Assembly: GCA_964017155.1 (NCBI GenBank)
Contig: OZ024856.1
Coordinates: 5,444,813 to 5,508,812 of the forward strand
Reading direction: 5' to 3'
Length of the DNA: 64,000 nt
Source: Oasisia sp. SBJ-2009
Lineage: Eukaryota > Annelida > Polychaeta > Sabellida > Siboglinidae
Notes under the pieces: generated by a model
Database searches by the model: none
What the model was told of the DNA's origin: nothing
What the model saw: only the letters and a program-made list of their open reading frames with translations
In this document: positions 1 through 36,519 of the stretch, piece after piece
Layout: the number at the start of each line of letters is the position of its first letter
Position numbering within the stretch: position 1 is the first letter of the stretch
Translations under genes and position numbers: made by a program

Positions 1-385
1 TCGCAGTCTGCTTAATCACATCGCTTGTTAGCAAAAACAGTTTGCGCATCATAATAACGTCGTATCATATGCTACACAATAATAAGTAAATTTGTGAACT
101 AATTTTCATCATTAGCCAAACATAATGGGTTAAACAAACGACAATACATTAATTATAAATGACTTACTCTTTACAATATGTGACAAGTTATCATTAAACC
201 AGTGGACCAAATAAACACCGGGTGTCCTACTCACGACTTATGCAACACAACTCGGGTTCATCATTCAACTTATTTCCAGCCAACATCCAGCTGTCACGTC
301 TGCGCCCATTGCTAGGGAACGGTCAGCTTCAGGGTGACGGCACCAAAGTGACGTCACTCTTCTTAGAAGAAAAGAAAGTTACTAA
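1..385. other. Unannotated flank
   Basis: AT-rich sequence without a convincing open frame or repeat. It leads into the minisatellite that follows. Confidence 0.4.
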
Positions 386-509
386 TCAGAACCTACAGTA
401 ATGGAGAGAGAGAAAAACAGATGACAACGGGCTGACAGAAACAGCCGACATCGTGGTAGAAGAAATCAGGCGACAAACCGCCGGAAGAAAACACCAGATC
501 AAACGGCGG

Positions 510-2055
510 AATAAAACAACGGCAAAAGAAAATACAACCGACGAAGCTGCAAAAGAAAATACAACCGATTCAGCGGCATAAGAAAATACAACCGACACAG
601 CGGCAAAAGAAAATACAACCGACGCAGCTGCAAAAGAAAATACAACCGATTCAGCGGCATAAGAAAATACAACCGACACAGCGGCAAAAGAAAATACAAC
701 CGACGCAGCTGCAAAAGAAAATACAACCGATTCAGCGGCATAAGAAAATACAACCGATTCAGCGGCAAAAGAAAATACAACCGACGCAGCTGCAAAAGAA
801 AATACAACCGATTCAGCGGCATAAGAAAATACAACCGATTCAGCGGCAAAAGAAAATACAACCGACGCAGCTGCAAAAGAAAATACAACCGATTCAGCGG
901 CATAAGAAAATACAACCGATTCAGCGGCATAAGAAAATACAACCGATTCAGCGGCATAAGAAAATACAACCGATTCAGCGGCATAAGAAAATACAACCGA
1001 TGCAGCGGCAAAAGAAAATACAACCGATTCAGCGGCATAAGAAAATACAACCGATGCAGCGGCAAAAGAAAATACAACCGATTCAGCGGCATAAGAAAAT
1101 ACAACCGATGCAGCGGCAAAAGAAAATACAACCGATTCAGCGGCATAAGAAAATACAACCGATTCAGCGGCAAAAGAAAATACAACCGATTCAGCGGCAA
1201 AAGAAAACAGCCGACACAGCAGCAAAAGAAAACAGCCGACACAGCTGCAAAAGAAAATACAACCGACACAGCTGCAAAATAAAATACAACCGATTCAGCT
1301 GCAAAAGAAAATACAACCGACACAGCTGCAAAAGAAAATACAACCGACACAGCTGCAAAAGAAAATACAACCGATTCAGCGGCATAAGAAAATACAACCG
1401 ATTCAGCGGCAAAAGAAAACAGCCGACACAGCAGCAAAAGAAAACAGCCGACACAGCTGCAAAAGAAAATACAACCGACACAGCTGCAAAAGAAAATACA
1501 ACCGATTCAGCTGCAAAAGAAAATACAACCGACACAGCTGCAAAAGAAAATACAACCGACACAGCTGCAAAAGAAAATACAACCGATTCAGCTGCAAAAG
1601 AAAATACAACCGATTCAGCGGCATAAGAAAATACAACCGATTCAGCGGCATAAGAAAATACAACCGATTCAGCGGCATAAGAAAATACAACCGATTCAGC
1701 GGCAAAAGAAAACAGCCGACACAGCAGCAAAAGAAAACAGCCGACACAGCAGCAAAAGAAAATACAACCGATTCAGCGGCATAAGAAAATACAACCGATG
1801 CAGCGGCATAAGAAAATACAACCGATTCAGCGGCATAAGAAAATACAACCGATTCAGCGGCATAAGAAAATACAACCGATGCAGCGGCAAAAGAAAACAG
1901 CCGACGCAGTGACAAAAGAAAATACCACCGACGCAGTGACATAAGAAAATACAACCGACGCAGCGGCATAAGAAAATACAACCGATTCAGCGGCAAAAGA
2001 AAACAGCCGACACAGCAGCAAAAGAAAACAACCGACACCGCGGCAGAAGAAAACA
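510..2055. repeat. 27-bp minisatellite, about 57 units
   Basis: Tandem units of about 27 bp with core AAGAAAATACAACCG plus ATTCAGCGGCAT or ACACAGCTGCAA variants, and shorter units of about 24 bp carrying AAAACAGCCGAC. Because 27 and 24 are multiples of three, long open frames appear in several frames and on both strands (for example AAESVVFSY repeats on minus and AKENTTDSA repeats on plus). The plus frame AKENTTDSA is the most protein-like, but many units read TAA where others read AAA, and odd-length units shift the frame. I therefore annotate a repeat rather than a gene. Confidence 0.9.
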
Positions 2056-2086
2056 GAGCCAACAATGCACCGATAACCAACCTAAC

Positions 2087-2185
2087 ATTGTCATCAATAT
2101 CACAACCCACAATGTCATTAATACCACAACCGACAATGTCATCAATATCACCACCGACTATGTCATCAATATCACAACTGGCAAG
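2087..2185. repeat. 24-bp tandem repeat, about 4 units
   Basis: Four units of about 24 bp with core ATGTCATCAATATCACAAC follow directly on the 27-bp array. The run ends in GGCAAG followed by GTAAG at 2186, which matches a 5' splice-site consensus on the plus strand. No other support for an exon was found. Confidence 0.7.
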
Positions 2186-2189
2186 GTAA

Positions 2190-4040
2190 GCCACTGTGGC
2201 TGATGAAGTCACCTCAGGTCTGGCCGTTGATTGTCTCTCCGTCCCTGCTATGTCTACGAACATGTCCCTGTCCTGCAACTGACAACTTTGCCCACTGACT
2301 AAAAGACGTAACTTATAACATCTAGGGCAGATCCAGAGCGATGAAGAATGTTAACAAACAAAGCGGAAGAAACCACTAATTGGTGTTATAAAGTGATGAC
2401 ATTAACGTATGGCCAGCGGACCACTTCATCTTATCACTTATGCCATTGCGGTCGGTGGCGGAGACGATTTATACGTAGAAGACCGACCCTACCTTCAAGC
2501 TGCTCCAGTATGGCATAGCCATCTCTTGGTCTTTAGTGATTTAACGCATCACTTCACATGCGCAGTGTTCTCCTCTCCATGTATGTTGTCCTTTCGAACA
2601 CGATCAAGAAGACAATGAAATTCTTGAAAGAACGGCATCGGCAACTTCGCTTCTGTTTTTTGGCGAACAGCTCGTATCTAGGCTGACGTCGCACAGCGTT
2701 TGTTTCCGCGCAAACACCTCTGGGATCGCACGACGTCCTTACGTCACGTTGTAAGTCACATGATTGTTTTTTTTTGTGTCTCGCGTCATTTGAATCTACG
2801 TAGTCTGCAAGGTGAACTCGTTTCCGGTGGCGAGCTCCTTCCGAATTCGCCCGTGGCAGATATATTTCGAAGGGAGCTCGCGACCAGAACATGCTTCTGC
2901 CCTGCTCGGAGACTATCCGGTTTATACCCCCTCTTACGCGTAGGCTTAGGAACTAAGACGTAAACATAGATAATCAGAGTAGGTCTATGTGATGTGCTGG
3001 AACCCCGTGTTAACACGCTTTTATGTCGGACTAGGCCTATTTGTTTCGTTTCTGGGGTGTAATTTCTAGTCTAGACCAATCACAGTACTCTACTTGCTGG
3101 CGTCATTTGACGCAAACATGGCCGGCCTCGTGGCGAAACGAATATAGTTGTCGCGCCCTAAGAAAACGGAATTTCGTAGGCTCTATATTTCGAAAACGGC
3201 ATGCCTCTGAATTTTGACAGGGAATAGTCAGTTCAAATACCTTTAGGCTATTATCGCTTAAATAGGAAATTATCTTTTGTGTTGTGGTGTTTGTTATTGT
3301 ATAGTTGTAAAGGATTATGATAAAAACAAATAGGGCCTAGTACTAACTAAGTCTAAGTCAAGAATCACTATAATCTAAACAAATTATTTAGTTTGCTTTC
3401 TTCTCACACGGTTTCCACGTTAGACGTCAAGCTTTTATTATAGGGACCTCGACAATCGCAGGAAATGAGCTCATCGAACATAGAGGGTCTATTGGTGAAC
3501 CGGCCGCTGCGCCATGTACTACAGACAACGTATAGGTTGCTCGGAACACGAAGTACGCGGCGACACAACATACATTCGTCTACCTTCATAACTGTGCCAT
3601 AGCGATAGGAATACTACCTGAAAAATCCGCACACTCTGGCACATTGGGAGGTGGCTATTTGCTACCGCTCTACATACAAATGCATGTATCGCCTGTTGTC
3701 AATCTAGTCAAAAGTACCTTCAGTCTAACGAATCGAGTCGAATATAATCTAACTTAACCCTAATACTAACCCTAAATTTAAAATGTTTTTACATAGGAAC
3801 AGTCATAAAAGGGCATTTGGACGTAGAGTTGGCAGCAAATAGCCATCGCCAGCACATTAATATTGCAAGAAGTGTGTGACGCGATTGTCTACGCTTGAGA
3901 TGCGCTAAACCACTTAACTGCATACCAACGCGAACATGTAAAAATGCTATCACCGTCACATTTCTTGCAACAGTAGTATTGATTTTACAAATCGAAGTAA
4001 AAACTGTTTACAACAATATAGTATTAGCAGGACTAACACA
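2190..4040. other. Intergenic stretch, no gene recognised
   Basis: Short open frames only, none with recognisable protein similarity. Base composition is more CpG-rich around 2600-3150 than further right. Confidence 0.4.
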
Positions 4041-4041
4041 T

Positions 4042-4122
4042 TAGGTTTAACAAGTTACCGTCCAGAGCCAAGATCCAGACGGCATGTGAACAAGGAAACC
4101 TATGGTTTATCGAGTGTTCACT
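4042..4122 (-). mobile_element. LINE-A 3' tail relic
   Basis: Read on the minus strand this matches, with many substitutions, the 3' UTR of the LINE at 4.6-7.8 kb: a 'CTCGATAA' start, the 'CTTCCTTGT' segment, the 'GCCATCTAGA'-like segment and the AACTTGTTAAA end. It is an older copy lying just upstream of, and opposite to, the intact element. Confidence 0.6.
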
Positions 4123-4214
4123 AAATTAATAAAATTACTTATAAAAGTGTACATAAATTATTATTATACTTAAAATTATAAATATTTTTTTCAATGCCAC
4201 TAAAATGCTACTAA

Positions 4215-4350
4215 TTGAAATACGTTGCCTCTAAAAATACATAAGTCAAATAAAAAGTATACGTTGTCTCTAAAAATACATAAGTAGACTAAAAAATTAT
4301 ACGTTGTCTCTAAAAATACATAAGTAAAAATTATAAGTTGTTTCTAATAT
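4215..4350. repeat. Tandem repeat of about 44 bp, 3 copies
   Basis: Three imperfect copies containing GTTGTCTCTAAAAATACATA followed by AAGT and an A/T-rich spacer. Non-coding. Confidence 0.65.
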
Positions 4351-4564
4351 TTAGTACATTATTAAGTAATGTGTTAGGCCTACGTCACTCGCCGAATATG
4401 GGTCGTTGCGCGAGAGTTCGACGCGTTCCCCTTGCTATACTGCGGAACTGTGTGCGACGTAGAAGCAGTAAGTCTTACATCTGTAGACACTATCGTTCTC
4501 GCACACTGTGAAGACAACAACGTACACCGACATAATGAAAACAGTATTGCTTTATTTTCTATAA

Positions 4565-4816
4565 ATACAATGTAAAGTAGCTGCACCAACGACATGTTTG
4601 AATGTGCAGTTAGCTTACCTTTCTTTCAATGCTCTGGTGGAGCAGATGTGTGAAGGAGAAGGAGTTGGATTTGTAGATTTGTGGGGATACTTTGTTGGGA
4701 AGGAAGATATGTACGTGAGAGATGGCCTCCATCTAAGCGGAAAGGGAGCAGCAGTGTTCTCCGAGAACCTGCTTCAATCTATGGACAGAGGAACAGGTTG
4801 CACTTTTTTAAACTAG
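4565..4816 (+). CDS. LINE-A ORF1 C-terminal fragment, SGNH/GDSL esterase-like
   Basis: The frame is open from 4565 to the TAG at 4814-4816 but has no proper start, so this is the C-terminal remnant left by 5' truncation. It contains GVGFVDLW followed by DGLHLSGKGA. The D-G-L-H stretch is the Asp-His part of the catalytic triad in SGNH hydrolase-fold esterases carried by ORF1 of many CR1-like LINEs. The nucleophilic serine block would lie upstream and is missing. The fragment overlaps the ORF2 frame by more than 100 bp. It is probably non-functional here. Confidence 0.65.
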   Translation: MQCKVAAPTTCLNVQLAYLSFNALVEQMCEGEGVGFVDLWGYFVGKEDMYVRDGLHLSGKGAAVFSENLLQSMDRGTGCTFLN

Positions 4817-7692
4817 TTTCGCAGGGGGGATACACAGAGAAGCCAAATACTAGAGGCATAGCTAAAGACAGCAAAAAGAAATCAGCAAAAAACAGCCTGG
4901 AAAGCCCTACGAAATTTGGTTATAAATGTGTTTGTTTAAATGCAAGGAGCATAGTAAACAAAAGAAATGAACTAAACATTATGGTAGAAGATATTGACCC
5001 TCACATAATAGGTATAACTGAATCTTGGGCCACCCCCGATATATCAGATGCCGAATTAGGAATGACAGGATATGTAATGTTTAGGAAAGATAGATTAGGA
5101 AGAAGGGGAAGCGGAGTTATTTTATATATTAAAGAATCCATCCAGGCTTATGAAATAAAATTAGAAAAAGAAGCAGAATGTGAAGCTGTCTGGTGTAACA
5201 TAGTTACAGGAAACTCAACATTAACTGTTGGGTTAGTTTATCGTAGTCCAAACATAAGCATAGAAGAGAATGAAAAAATGCACAACGCTATAAAAGAAGT
5301 GAGTAAACGGGACTGTATTATTATGGGGGATTTTAACCATGGGCATATAAAGTGGACATCTCTACTGAGTCCTGGGAGAGAGGATCAAGAGTTTTTAAAT
5401 TTAGTACAAGATAGTTTCCTTTTTCAACATGTGTTAGAACCAACCAGGGACAAGAACGTGTTGGACATAGTTTTGAGCTCACAGAAGGAATTTGTTGATA
5501 ATGTCAATATATGTGAGCCACTGGGATGTAGTGATCATAACCAGATACATTTTATCATCAAAGTAAAAGGAGAACGGAACAGAAAAATACGGTACAGGAA
5601 AAATTTTCACAAAGGAAGATATAAGGACATGAGGGAATATTTAGCGAAGATAGACTGGAATAACACACTGAAGAATAAGACAGCAACAGAATGCTGGAAT
5701 ATCTTAAAGAGGGAAATTGACTGCGTCGTTGACAAATTTGTCCCCTTGAAAAAACAAGGGAAAAGGTCAAAGAAGAAACACTTATCGAAGGAAGCCATTA
5801 GAAAAATCAAGTACAAGCAAATGATGTGGAAGACATATAGACATACTGGAAGTGAAGAAGACTATGCCATTTATAAAGAAGCACTAAATCAAGCTACAGC
5901 TGAAATTAGAAATTCGAAGAGAAGCTATGAACAAAAAATAGCTTTCAACATAAAACATGACAGCAAGAGTTTTTATGCGTATGTTCGAAGTAAACAGAAA
6001 GTTCAAGATAAGGTCGGGCCACTAGAAGGTAGTGATGGAAACATAATAACGGAGGGATTCTTAATGGCAGAAAACCTAAATGAATACTTTAGTTCGGTGT
6101 TTACCAGGGAAGATATTAGTACATTACCAGTACTAGAGACTAAGTTCGAAGGGAGAGAGTGTGACTATTTAGGACAACTAACTGTAACCCCAAAAATGGT
6201 AGCTATGAAAATAAGAGATATGAAGGATAATAAATCACCAGGAGTGGATGGGATTCCTCCCAAATTACTACTGGAAATTGTAGAACAAATTAGCATACCA
6301 CTTGCAACAGTGTTCAATTTGGCATTAGAGGAAGGAGTGGTTCCGGTAGAATGGAAAGAAGCAAACATCATACCATTATTTAAAAAAGGATCAAGAAGCA
6401 AGTCAGAGAACTATAGACCAGTGAGTTTAACATCGGTGATTTGTAAACTATTAGAAAGACTAATTAAAGATCACTTGGTTGATTTTCTTGTTAAAAATAA
6501 ATTGATAAACACATCTCAACATGGGTTTTTAAAAGCGAGGTCATGCTTAACAAATATGTTATGTTTTTTGGAAGATGTCACAAAGTGGGTAGATGAAGGA
6601 TCACCAGTAGATATAATCTACTTAGATTTTAAAAAAGCCTTTGACAAAGTGCCACACCAAAGATTACTACTTAAACTAAAGGCCCATGGCATAGGAAATA
6701 GTATGATTAACTGGATAGAAAAATGGCTTATTGATAGAAGACAAAGAGTAGTAGTTGATGGGGAGGTTTCAAATTGGAAATCTGTTTTGAGTGGAGTACC
6801 GCAAGGATCAGTATTGGGACCTATTTTATTCTTAATATATATCAATGATTTGGATGATGACATAACAAGCAAGGTGTTGAAGTTTGCGGACGACACAAAA
6901 GTGTTTAGGAAAATAAAAAGTGATGCAGATAGACAGCATTTACAAGATGATCTAAATAAGTTGATAGAATGGTCTGAGAAATGGCAAATGCTGTTTAACT
7001 TTGGAAAGTGTAAGTGCCTCCACACAGGACATGGGAATGAAAATGCACAATATACAATGGGTGGTACTGTACTAAATACTACTGTAAAGGAAAAGGACTT
7101 AGGTTTAACCATTAGTGCTGACATGAAGGTATCAGAGCAGTGTGGAATTGCAGCAGCGAAGGCAAACCAAATTCTTGGATTAATTAGGCGAAATATAGTA
7201 TACAAAGAAAAAGAACTAATAATACCGCTTTATAAAACAATAGTTAGGCCACATTTAGAATATTGTATACAAGCATGGAGGCCATATCGCAAGAAGGATA
7301 TTGATATGCTAGAAAGAGTACAAAGGAGAGCAACAAAAATGATACCAAAACTCAGGAATATTAGTTATGAAATGCGTCTAAAAGAATGTGGTCTAACAAC
7401 ACTAGAAACCAGAAGATTGAGAGGAGATCAGATTGAGGTTTTTAAAATATTGAATGGGTATGAAAATATTGACAGAAATATTTTTTTCACGGTCAAGGAA
7501 GAGAGAAGGACTAGAGGACATGGAGTTGCATTAGCAAAGAAGCAGTGTAGACTAGATATTAGAAAATTTTCATTTTCCCAAAGAATAGTAAACGAATGGA
7601 ACAAATTATCAGCTGATTGTGTAGGTGCTAGAAGTGTTAATATGTTTAAAAATAAAATTGACATATACCTAAGACGGGCAGGGTATACTTAG
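4681..7692 (+). CDS. LINE-A ORF2: endonuclease / reverse transcriptase
   Basis: An uninterrupted 1003-codon frame. The first in-frame ATG is at 4981, so translation may depend on upstream ORF1 coupling; the annotated left edge marks the open frame, not a proven start. An apurinic-type endonuclease domain occupies roughly residues 80-300 (CVCLNARSIVNK, GITESW, IMGDFNH, SDHNQIHF). The reverse transcriptase domain spans about 500-790, with NYRPVSLTS, LDFKKAFDKVPH, GVPQGSVLGP and the catalytic FADD at nucleotides 6883-6894. The C-terminal part ends in an FSQRIVNEWNKLS block common to CR1-type LINEs. The product nicks target DNA and copies the element RNA. No stop or frameshift is visible, so the enzyme could still be functional. 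Confidence 0.93.
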   Translation: MGILCWEGRYVRERWPPSKRKGSSSVLREPASIYGQRNRLHFFKLVSQGGYTEKPNTRGIAKDSKKKSAKNSLESPTKFGYKCVCLNARSIVNKRNELNIMVEDIDPHIIGITESWATPDISDAELGMTGYVMFRKDRLGRRGSGVILYIKESIQAYEIKLEKEAECEAVWCNIVTGNSTLTVGLVYRSPNISIEENEKMHNAIKEVSKRDCIIMGDFNHGHIKWTSLLSPGREDQEFLNLVQDSFLFQHVLEPTRDKNVLDIVLSSQKEFVDNVNICEPLGCSDHNQIHFIIKVKGERNRKIRYRKNFHKGRYKDMREYLAKIDWNNTLKNKTATECWNILKREIDCVVDKFVPLKKQGKRSKKKHLSKEAIRKIKYKQMMWKTYRHTGSEEDYAIYKEALNQATAEIRNSKRSYEQKIAFNIKHDSKSFYAYVRSKQKVQDKVGPLEGSDGNIITEGFLMAENLNEYFSSVFTREDISTLPVLETKFEGRECDYLGQLTVTPKMVAMKIRDMKDNKSPGVDGIPPKLLLEIVEQISIPLATVFNLALEEGVVPVEWKEANIIPLFKKGSRSKSENYRPVSLTSVICKLLERLIKDHLVDFLVKNKLINTSQHGFLKARSCLTNMLCFLEDVTKWVDEGSPVDIIYLDFKKAFDKVPHQRLLLKLKAHGIGNSMINWIEKWLIDRRQRVVVDGEVSNWKSVLSGVPQGSVLGPILFLIYINDLDDDITSKVLKFADDTKVFRKIKSDADRQHLQDDLNKLIEWSEKWQMLFNFGKCKCLHTGHGNENAQYTMGGTVLNTTVKEKDLGLTISADMKVSEQCGIAAAKANQILGLIRRNIVYKEKELIIPLYKTIVRPHLEYCIQAWRPYRKKDIDMLERVQRRATKMIPKLRNISYEMRLKECGLTTLETRRLRGDQIEVFKILNGYENIDRNIFFTVKEERRTRGHGVALAKKQCRLDIRKFSFSQRIVNEWNKLSADCVGARSVNMFKNKIDIYLRRAGYT

Positions 7693-7799
7693 ATAGATAG
7701 GTTGGACTCTCGATAAGCCAAACGGCTTCCTTGTCCACCTGCCATCTAGAGTTGATTCTCTAGGTGGCAATCTTGTTAAATCTTGTTAAATCTTAACAA

Positions 7800-9150
7800 A
7801 TATCTACACCACGCGCGCTACAGGAAACATTTTCCTCCTGGTAAGCCTTTAATTTATGTTTATTTCCCTGTTTGTTAGGTGTCTGAAAGGATTTTAGGAT
7901 TCGCATCCGACATAAGAGGCATATCAATTGATTGTTAACAACGGTGTGTTGATTTGTTCGTGCCGCCGTTATTTCACATTGCCTATGGCAGAACCATAGA
8001 ATGACCAAGGGAAATTCCGGGGGGCAATTGTCCCCCTTGTCATACCCCTTTCGCCCCGTTTCCGCGCCTATGTCCGTGTGTAGATAGCACCATCCGAAGG
8101 GTAGATATTTCTGGTAGTAAGTCTAAAAACTGCTGTTACAATTGGACATGTAATTATTGTTCGGCTGCTATTGTTCGTTACATAATTTGGCCTTCGACAT
8201 CACAATCACTGGCATTTACTGGCACGGCTAAACTAAACGCTGTGGCTGCCGTCGGAATAGAAGCACGTTGTTGTGCTGACATAAAAATGTGGACCCAGGG
8301 ACTTAGGGCACAGCCCCTAGACCTTTTGAATTTGCCGCCGCTAAACATGCGTTAGTTTGACATGTCCCGAACTGTTAGATCATGTCACCTTCCCCAGCGT
8401 GTCTCGTCGGTGTACGTTTTTAGACCCTAAAATGTGTTTTGGGCAAGCCTCAAGTGGGTGCAATTAGAGGTTTTTGGCCCCTCCCCCTGAAATATATAGC
8501 ATCATAGTAGGTGATTCTATTATACATACAATCATTGGACTGCACATCGACAGAATAAGTAGAACCAACACACACAATCGCGGCATTCGTTGTAATCATA
8601 AGTCATACTATTTCATTTAGTGACGATTATGTTAAACACACAATCCCAACATCATCGTTACATTGATTCATTAAATCAATCTATAACATTATTGTAAGTG
8701 TATAACTACACTGAACAGGAGAGTGATAATTAAACTAGTATAAGCTAGACATGCCAACGTCAACAGTCAATGTTCTTATTTCTGTCGTGTGCTATAGAAA
8801 TAAAAAAAAACTTGCTTGCATTTTATAAATTAATTATCAGTGGAATACCAAAACTGTATAAACCTGTTATGATTTTGTCAAGAGTCATTGGTTTGGGTTT
8901 GACTTGTCAGGGCTACGCCATTTAGAAATGACACGTTTCACTTATACCACCAAACACGACTACGTGAAGATAAGCAAATAAAACACTCTCATTACTTAAA
9001 GGTCAAGTGGCAGCAATGTCCCTGAAGCGCCACTCAAACGTGTCATCATAGACACCATTCTGTTTACACAACGTCAAGTTGCTAGAAGCTTTATCGCTGA
9101 GAAGCTTTCAACAGAAGTTCTCTCATTCACACAGTGCACATTTCTGATAC
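7800..9150. other. Intergenic stretch, possible old repeats
   Basis: No gene seen. Around 8010-8075 there is a C/G-rich block (GGGGGGCAATTGTCCCCCTT then CGCCCCGTTTCCGCGCC) of a kind often found at the edges of invertebrate transposons, but I cannot assign it to a family. Confidence 0.35.
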
Positions 9151-9152
9151 TT

Positions 9153-9424
9153 GGGGGACCATTTCACTAAGATAACGTGCTCTTAAGGAAAATTCATCCT
9201 TAAACAAAATGTTAAATTAAAAGATGTATTTTTCAAAACACTAATATCCATTGCCATATTACACTACAGCTGTATTCCCATGACACACCAATGACAATGT
9301 CCCCCTGGTGTGTCATGGTGTTGACAGTTTTCAGGTATTCCAGATCATTATTAAGGATCAAAATGGATTTTAAGTAATAAAATCAGGTTTAAGAGCCTTA
9401 GTAACGTTAGTGAAATGATCCCCC
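9153..9424. mobile_element. MITE-like element with terminal inverted repeats
   Basis: The ends are inverted repeats of about 34 bp: GGGGGACCATTTCACTAA at the left and TTAGTGAAATGATCCCCC at the right, followed inward by a shared GCTCTTAA. The length of about 272 bp with no coding capacity fits a miniature inverted-repeat element. No clear target-site duplication was found. Confidence 0.6.
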
Positions 9425-10527
9425 GTATCTTGTAGATTATTATTATTAGAATAATTGCAGTGCGCGTTTACCCTGTTCCCAAATCTGTAGCACAGACAAG
9501 TGGTTACACTGTCACTACAATAACATTGTTTACAATGACATTGAGATAAATAGCTACATTGTCATACTGTCTGCAACTAGGAGTACCCTGTTCACGTGGC
9601 TGTCATACACACGCGTACAGAGCATATTAAGTCAGAATATAAAGCCTCTCCTGGAATGGTGAACTTATGATTAACCCACAGCTGCAATCAGAAGTGTTGT
9701 ACACACTTGGTCTGTTTGAGAAGTAAACAAGGCATGTGCATTTTCACTTCACAGTATACAGATTAATTCAGAAATAACTTGAAACTTAAGGAAGCTGATA
9801 ACTGAAGTGGGAACAACACAGCATCAATGGCAGGACATTTTAGACCGGATATGTGAATTTAATTGTCAAAGAGGGTGATAACATGATTGAATAAATACTC
9901 CACTGGCTGGGTAAATGCAATCAGTGCTACGTTAGAAACAAGACTCCGATTTCTGGCAATGACAAACCATACAATGATAAATGGGTTCTTATTCAACTAA
10001 TGATTTCCTTGTCTACACTCCATCCTGAGGTGACTGCTTTGGGTGGCAGTCTTCTTGGATCACACAAACTGTCATGACATAACTGTGCGTACATGCTACT
10101 ATGTACACTGCTGCAGATAGATTTATATCTATGATATATAATTGTTTGACTACACATATAACTCATTTTGACCTCTCTTACATATATACAAATTATACTG
10201 GCCAACATGCAGATCAGCTCAACACTGTCTTGCACACACTGCAAACAACTGTGAACTGCTACATACGGGTTTCTTCCGAGGAACAAACACAAACACATAT
10301 TCCTGAGAAACACGGAAAAACACACGGAGAACAAAACATGATATCAGCTGTTTACAATTCTGAATACAAACTGGCATGACGAGAGCTACAGAGGAGTGAT
10401 GGGGCCGGGGGAAAGACCATTGCAAGTAACAAGACCAGTTTCAGCTCGTAGTTAGTTCTCCAGTGAGTCTGCTGCTGCCATTGATGTGATAACGCGGGGA
10501 ATACTTGGTGATGGCTTCTGGTGAACT
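9425..10527. other. BRF1 downstream region
   Basis: This lies past the BRF1 stop codon on the minus strand and probably includes its 3' UTR. No convincing poly(A) signal or other gene was identified. Confidence 0.35.
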
Positions 10528-36012
<25,485 letters not shown>

Positions 36013-36115
36013 CCTGGCTAATCAAGGTGTTACCTGGTAAAATGTAAGTAAAGGTAAGTTATGTAGTATATTTGTTCAAACATGAGCAAACCTAGTAGAC
36101 CTGTTCATTTGAACA

Positions 36116-36117
<2 letters not shown>

Positions 36118-36165
<48 letters not shown>
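36118..36165. repeat. (AT)n microsatellite
   Basis: About 22 AT dinucleotides, 105 bp upstream of the BRF1 start codon. Confidence 0.95.
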
Positions 36166-36166
<1 letters not shown>

Positions 36167-36519
36167 CACATATATATATATTATCGACTTGGGAAGCCTT
36201 CAGTTATGTTGCATTTATTGCACAAAGAATATTAGTTTGTGTGCATGTTATATCAACCATTGCCTAAAGCTAGATACGTGTGAATCATTCCTGCTCTTCA
36301 CGTGGACTCACTGTTTTAAACTTTAAGTAACATAAAAAGGAAAATGACATCAATTGGTAACTAACACTACTGTTTGCAGATATTTAACTATTTCATTATA
36401 AGAACTGGCTAATATTATTCCCTGTTTTGAACAGAGCAACTCAAATATAGACACACAAATCAGATTATTGAGCCAGTTGAACTCATGAATTCACTTACAG
36501 AACATGTGAAATCACGGGT

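Larger units (their letters stand above)
4565..7800 (+). mobile_element. LINE-A: CR1-like non-LTR retrotransposon, 5'-truncated
   Basis: The element holds the end of an ORF1 with esterase features, a complete endonuclease-reverse transcriptase ORF2, and a short 3' UTR (about 7693-7798) that finishes in direct repeats of TCTTGTTAAA instead of a poly(A) tract, as is typical of the CR1 group. Truncated or relic copies of the same tail occur at 4042-4122 (-), 13012-13390 (+) and 48935-49200 (-). The intact ORF2 argues for a fairly young insertion. Clade assignment (CR1-like rather than Rex or jockey) is inferred from the esterase ORF1 and the repeat end and was not tested by phylogeny. Confidence 0.88.

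Noticed and set aside
386..2278. Several long open frames on both strands over the left minisatellite
   Set aside because: They arise because the unit is 27 or 24 bp long; the proteins are pure repeats, frames conflict, and many units contain TAA in the most protein-like frame.
6618..7205. 195-codon minus-strand frame
   Set aside because: Shadow of LINE-A ORF2, which has clear RT motifs on the plus strand.
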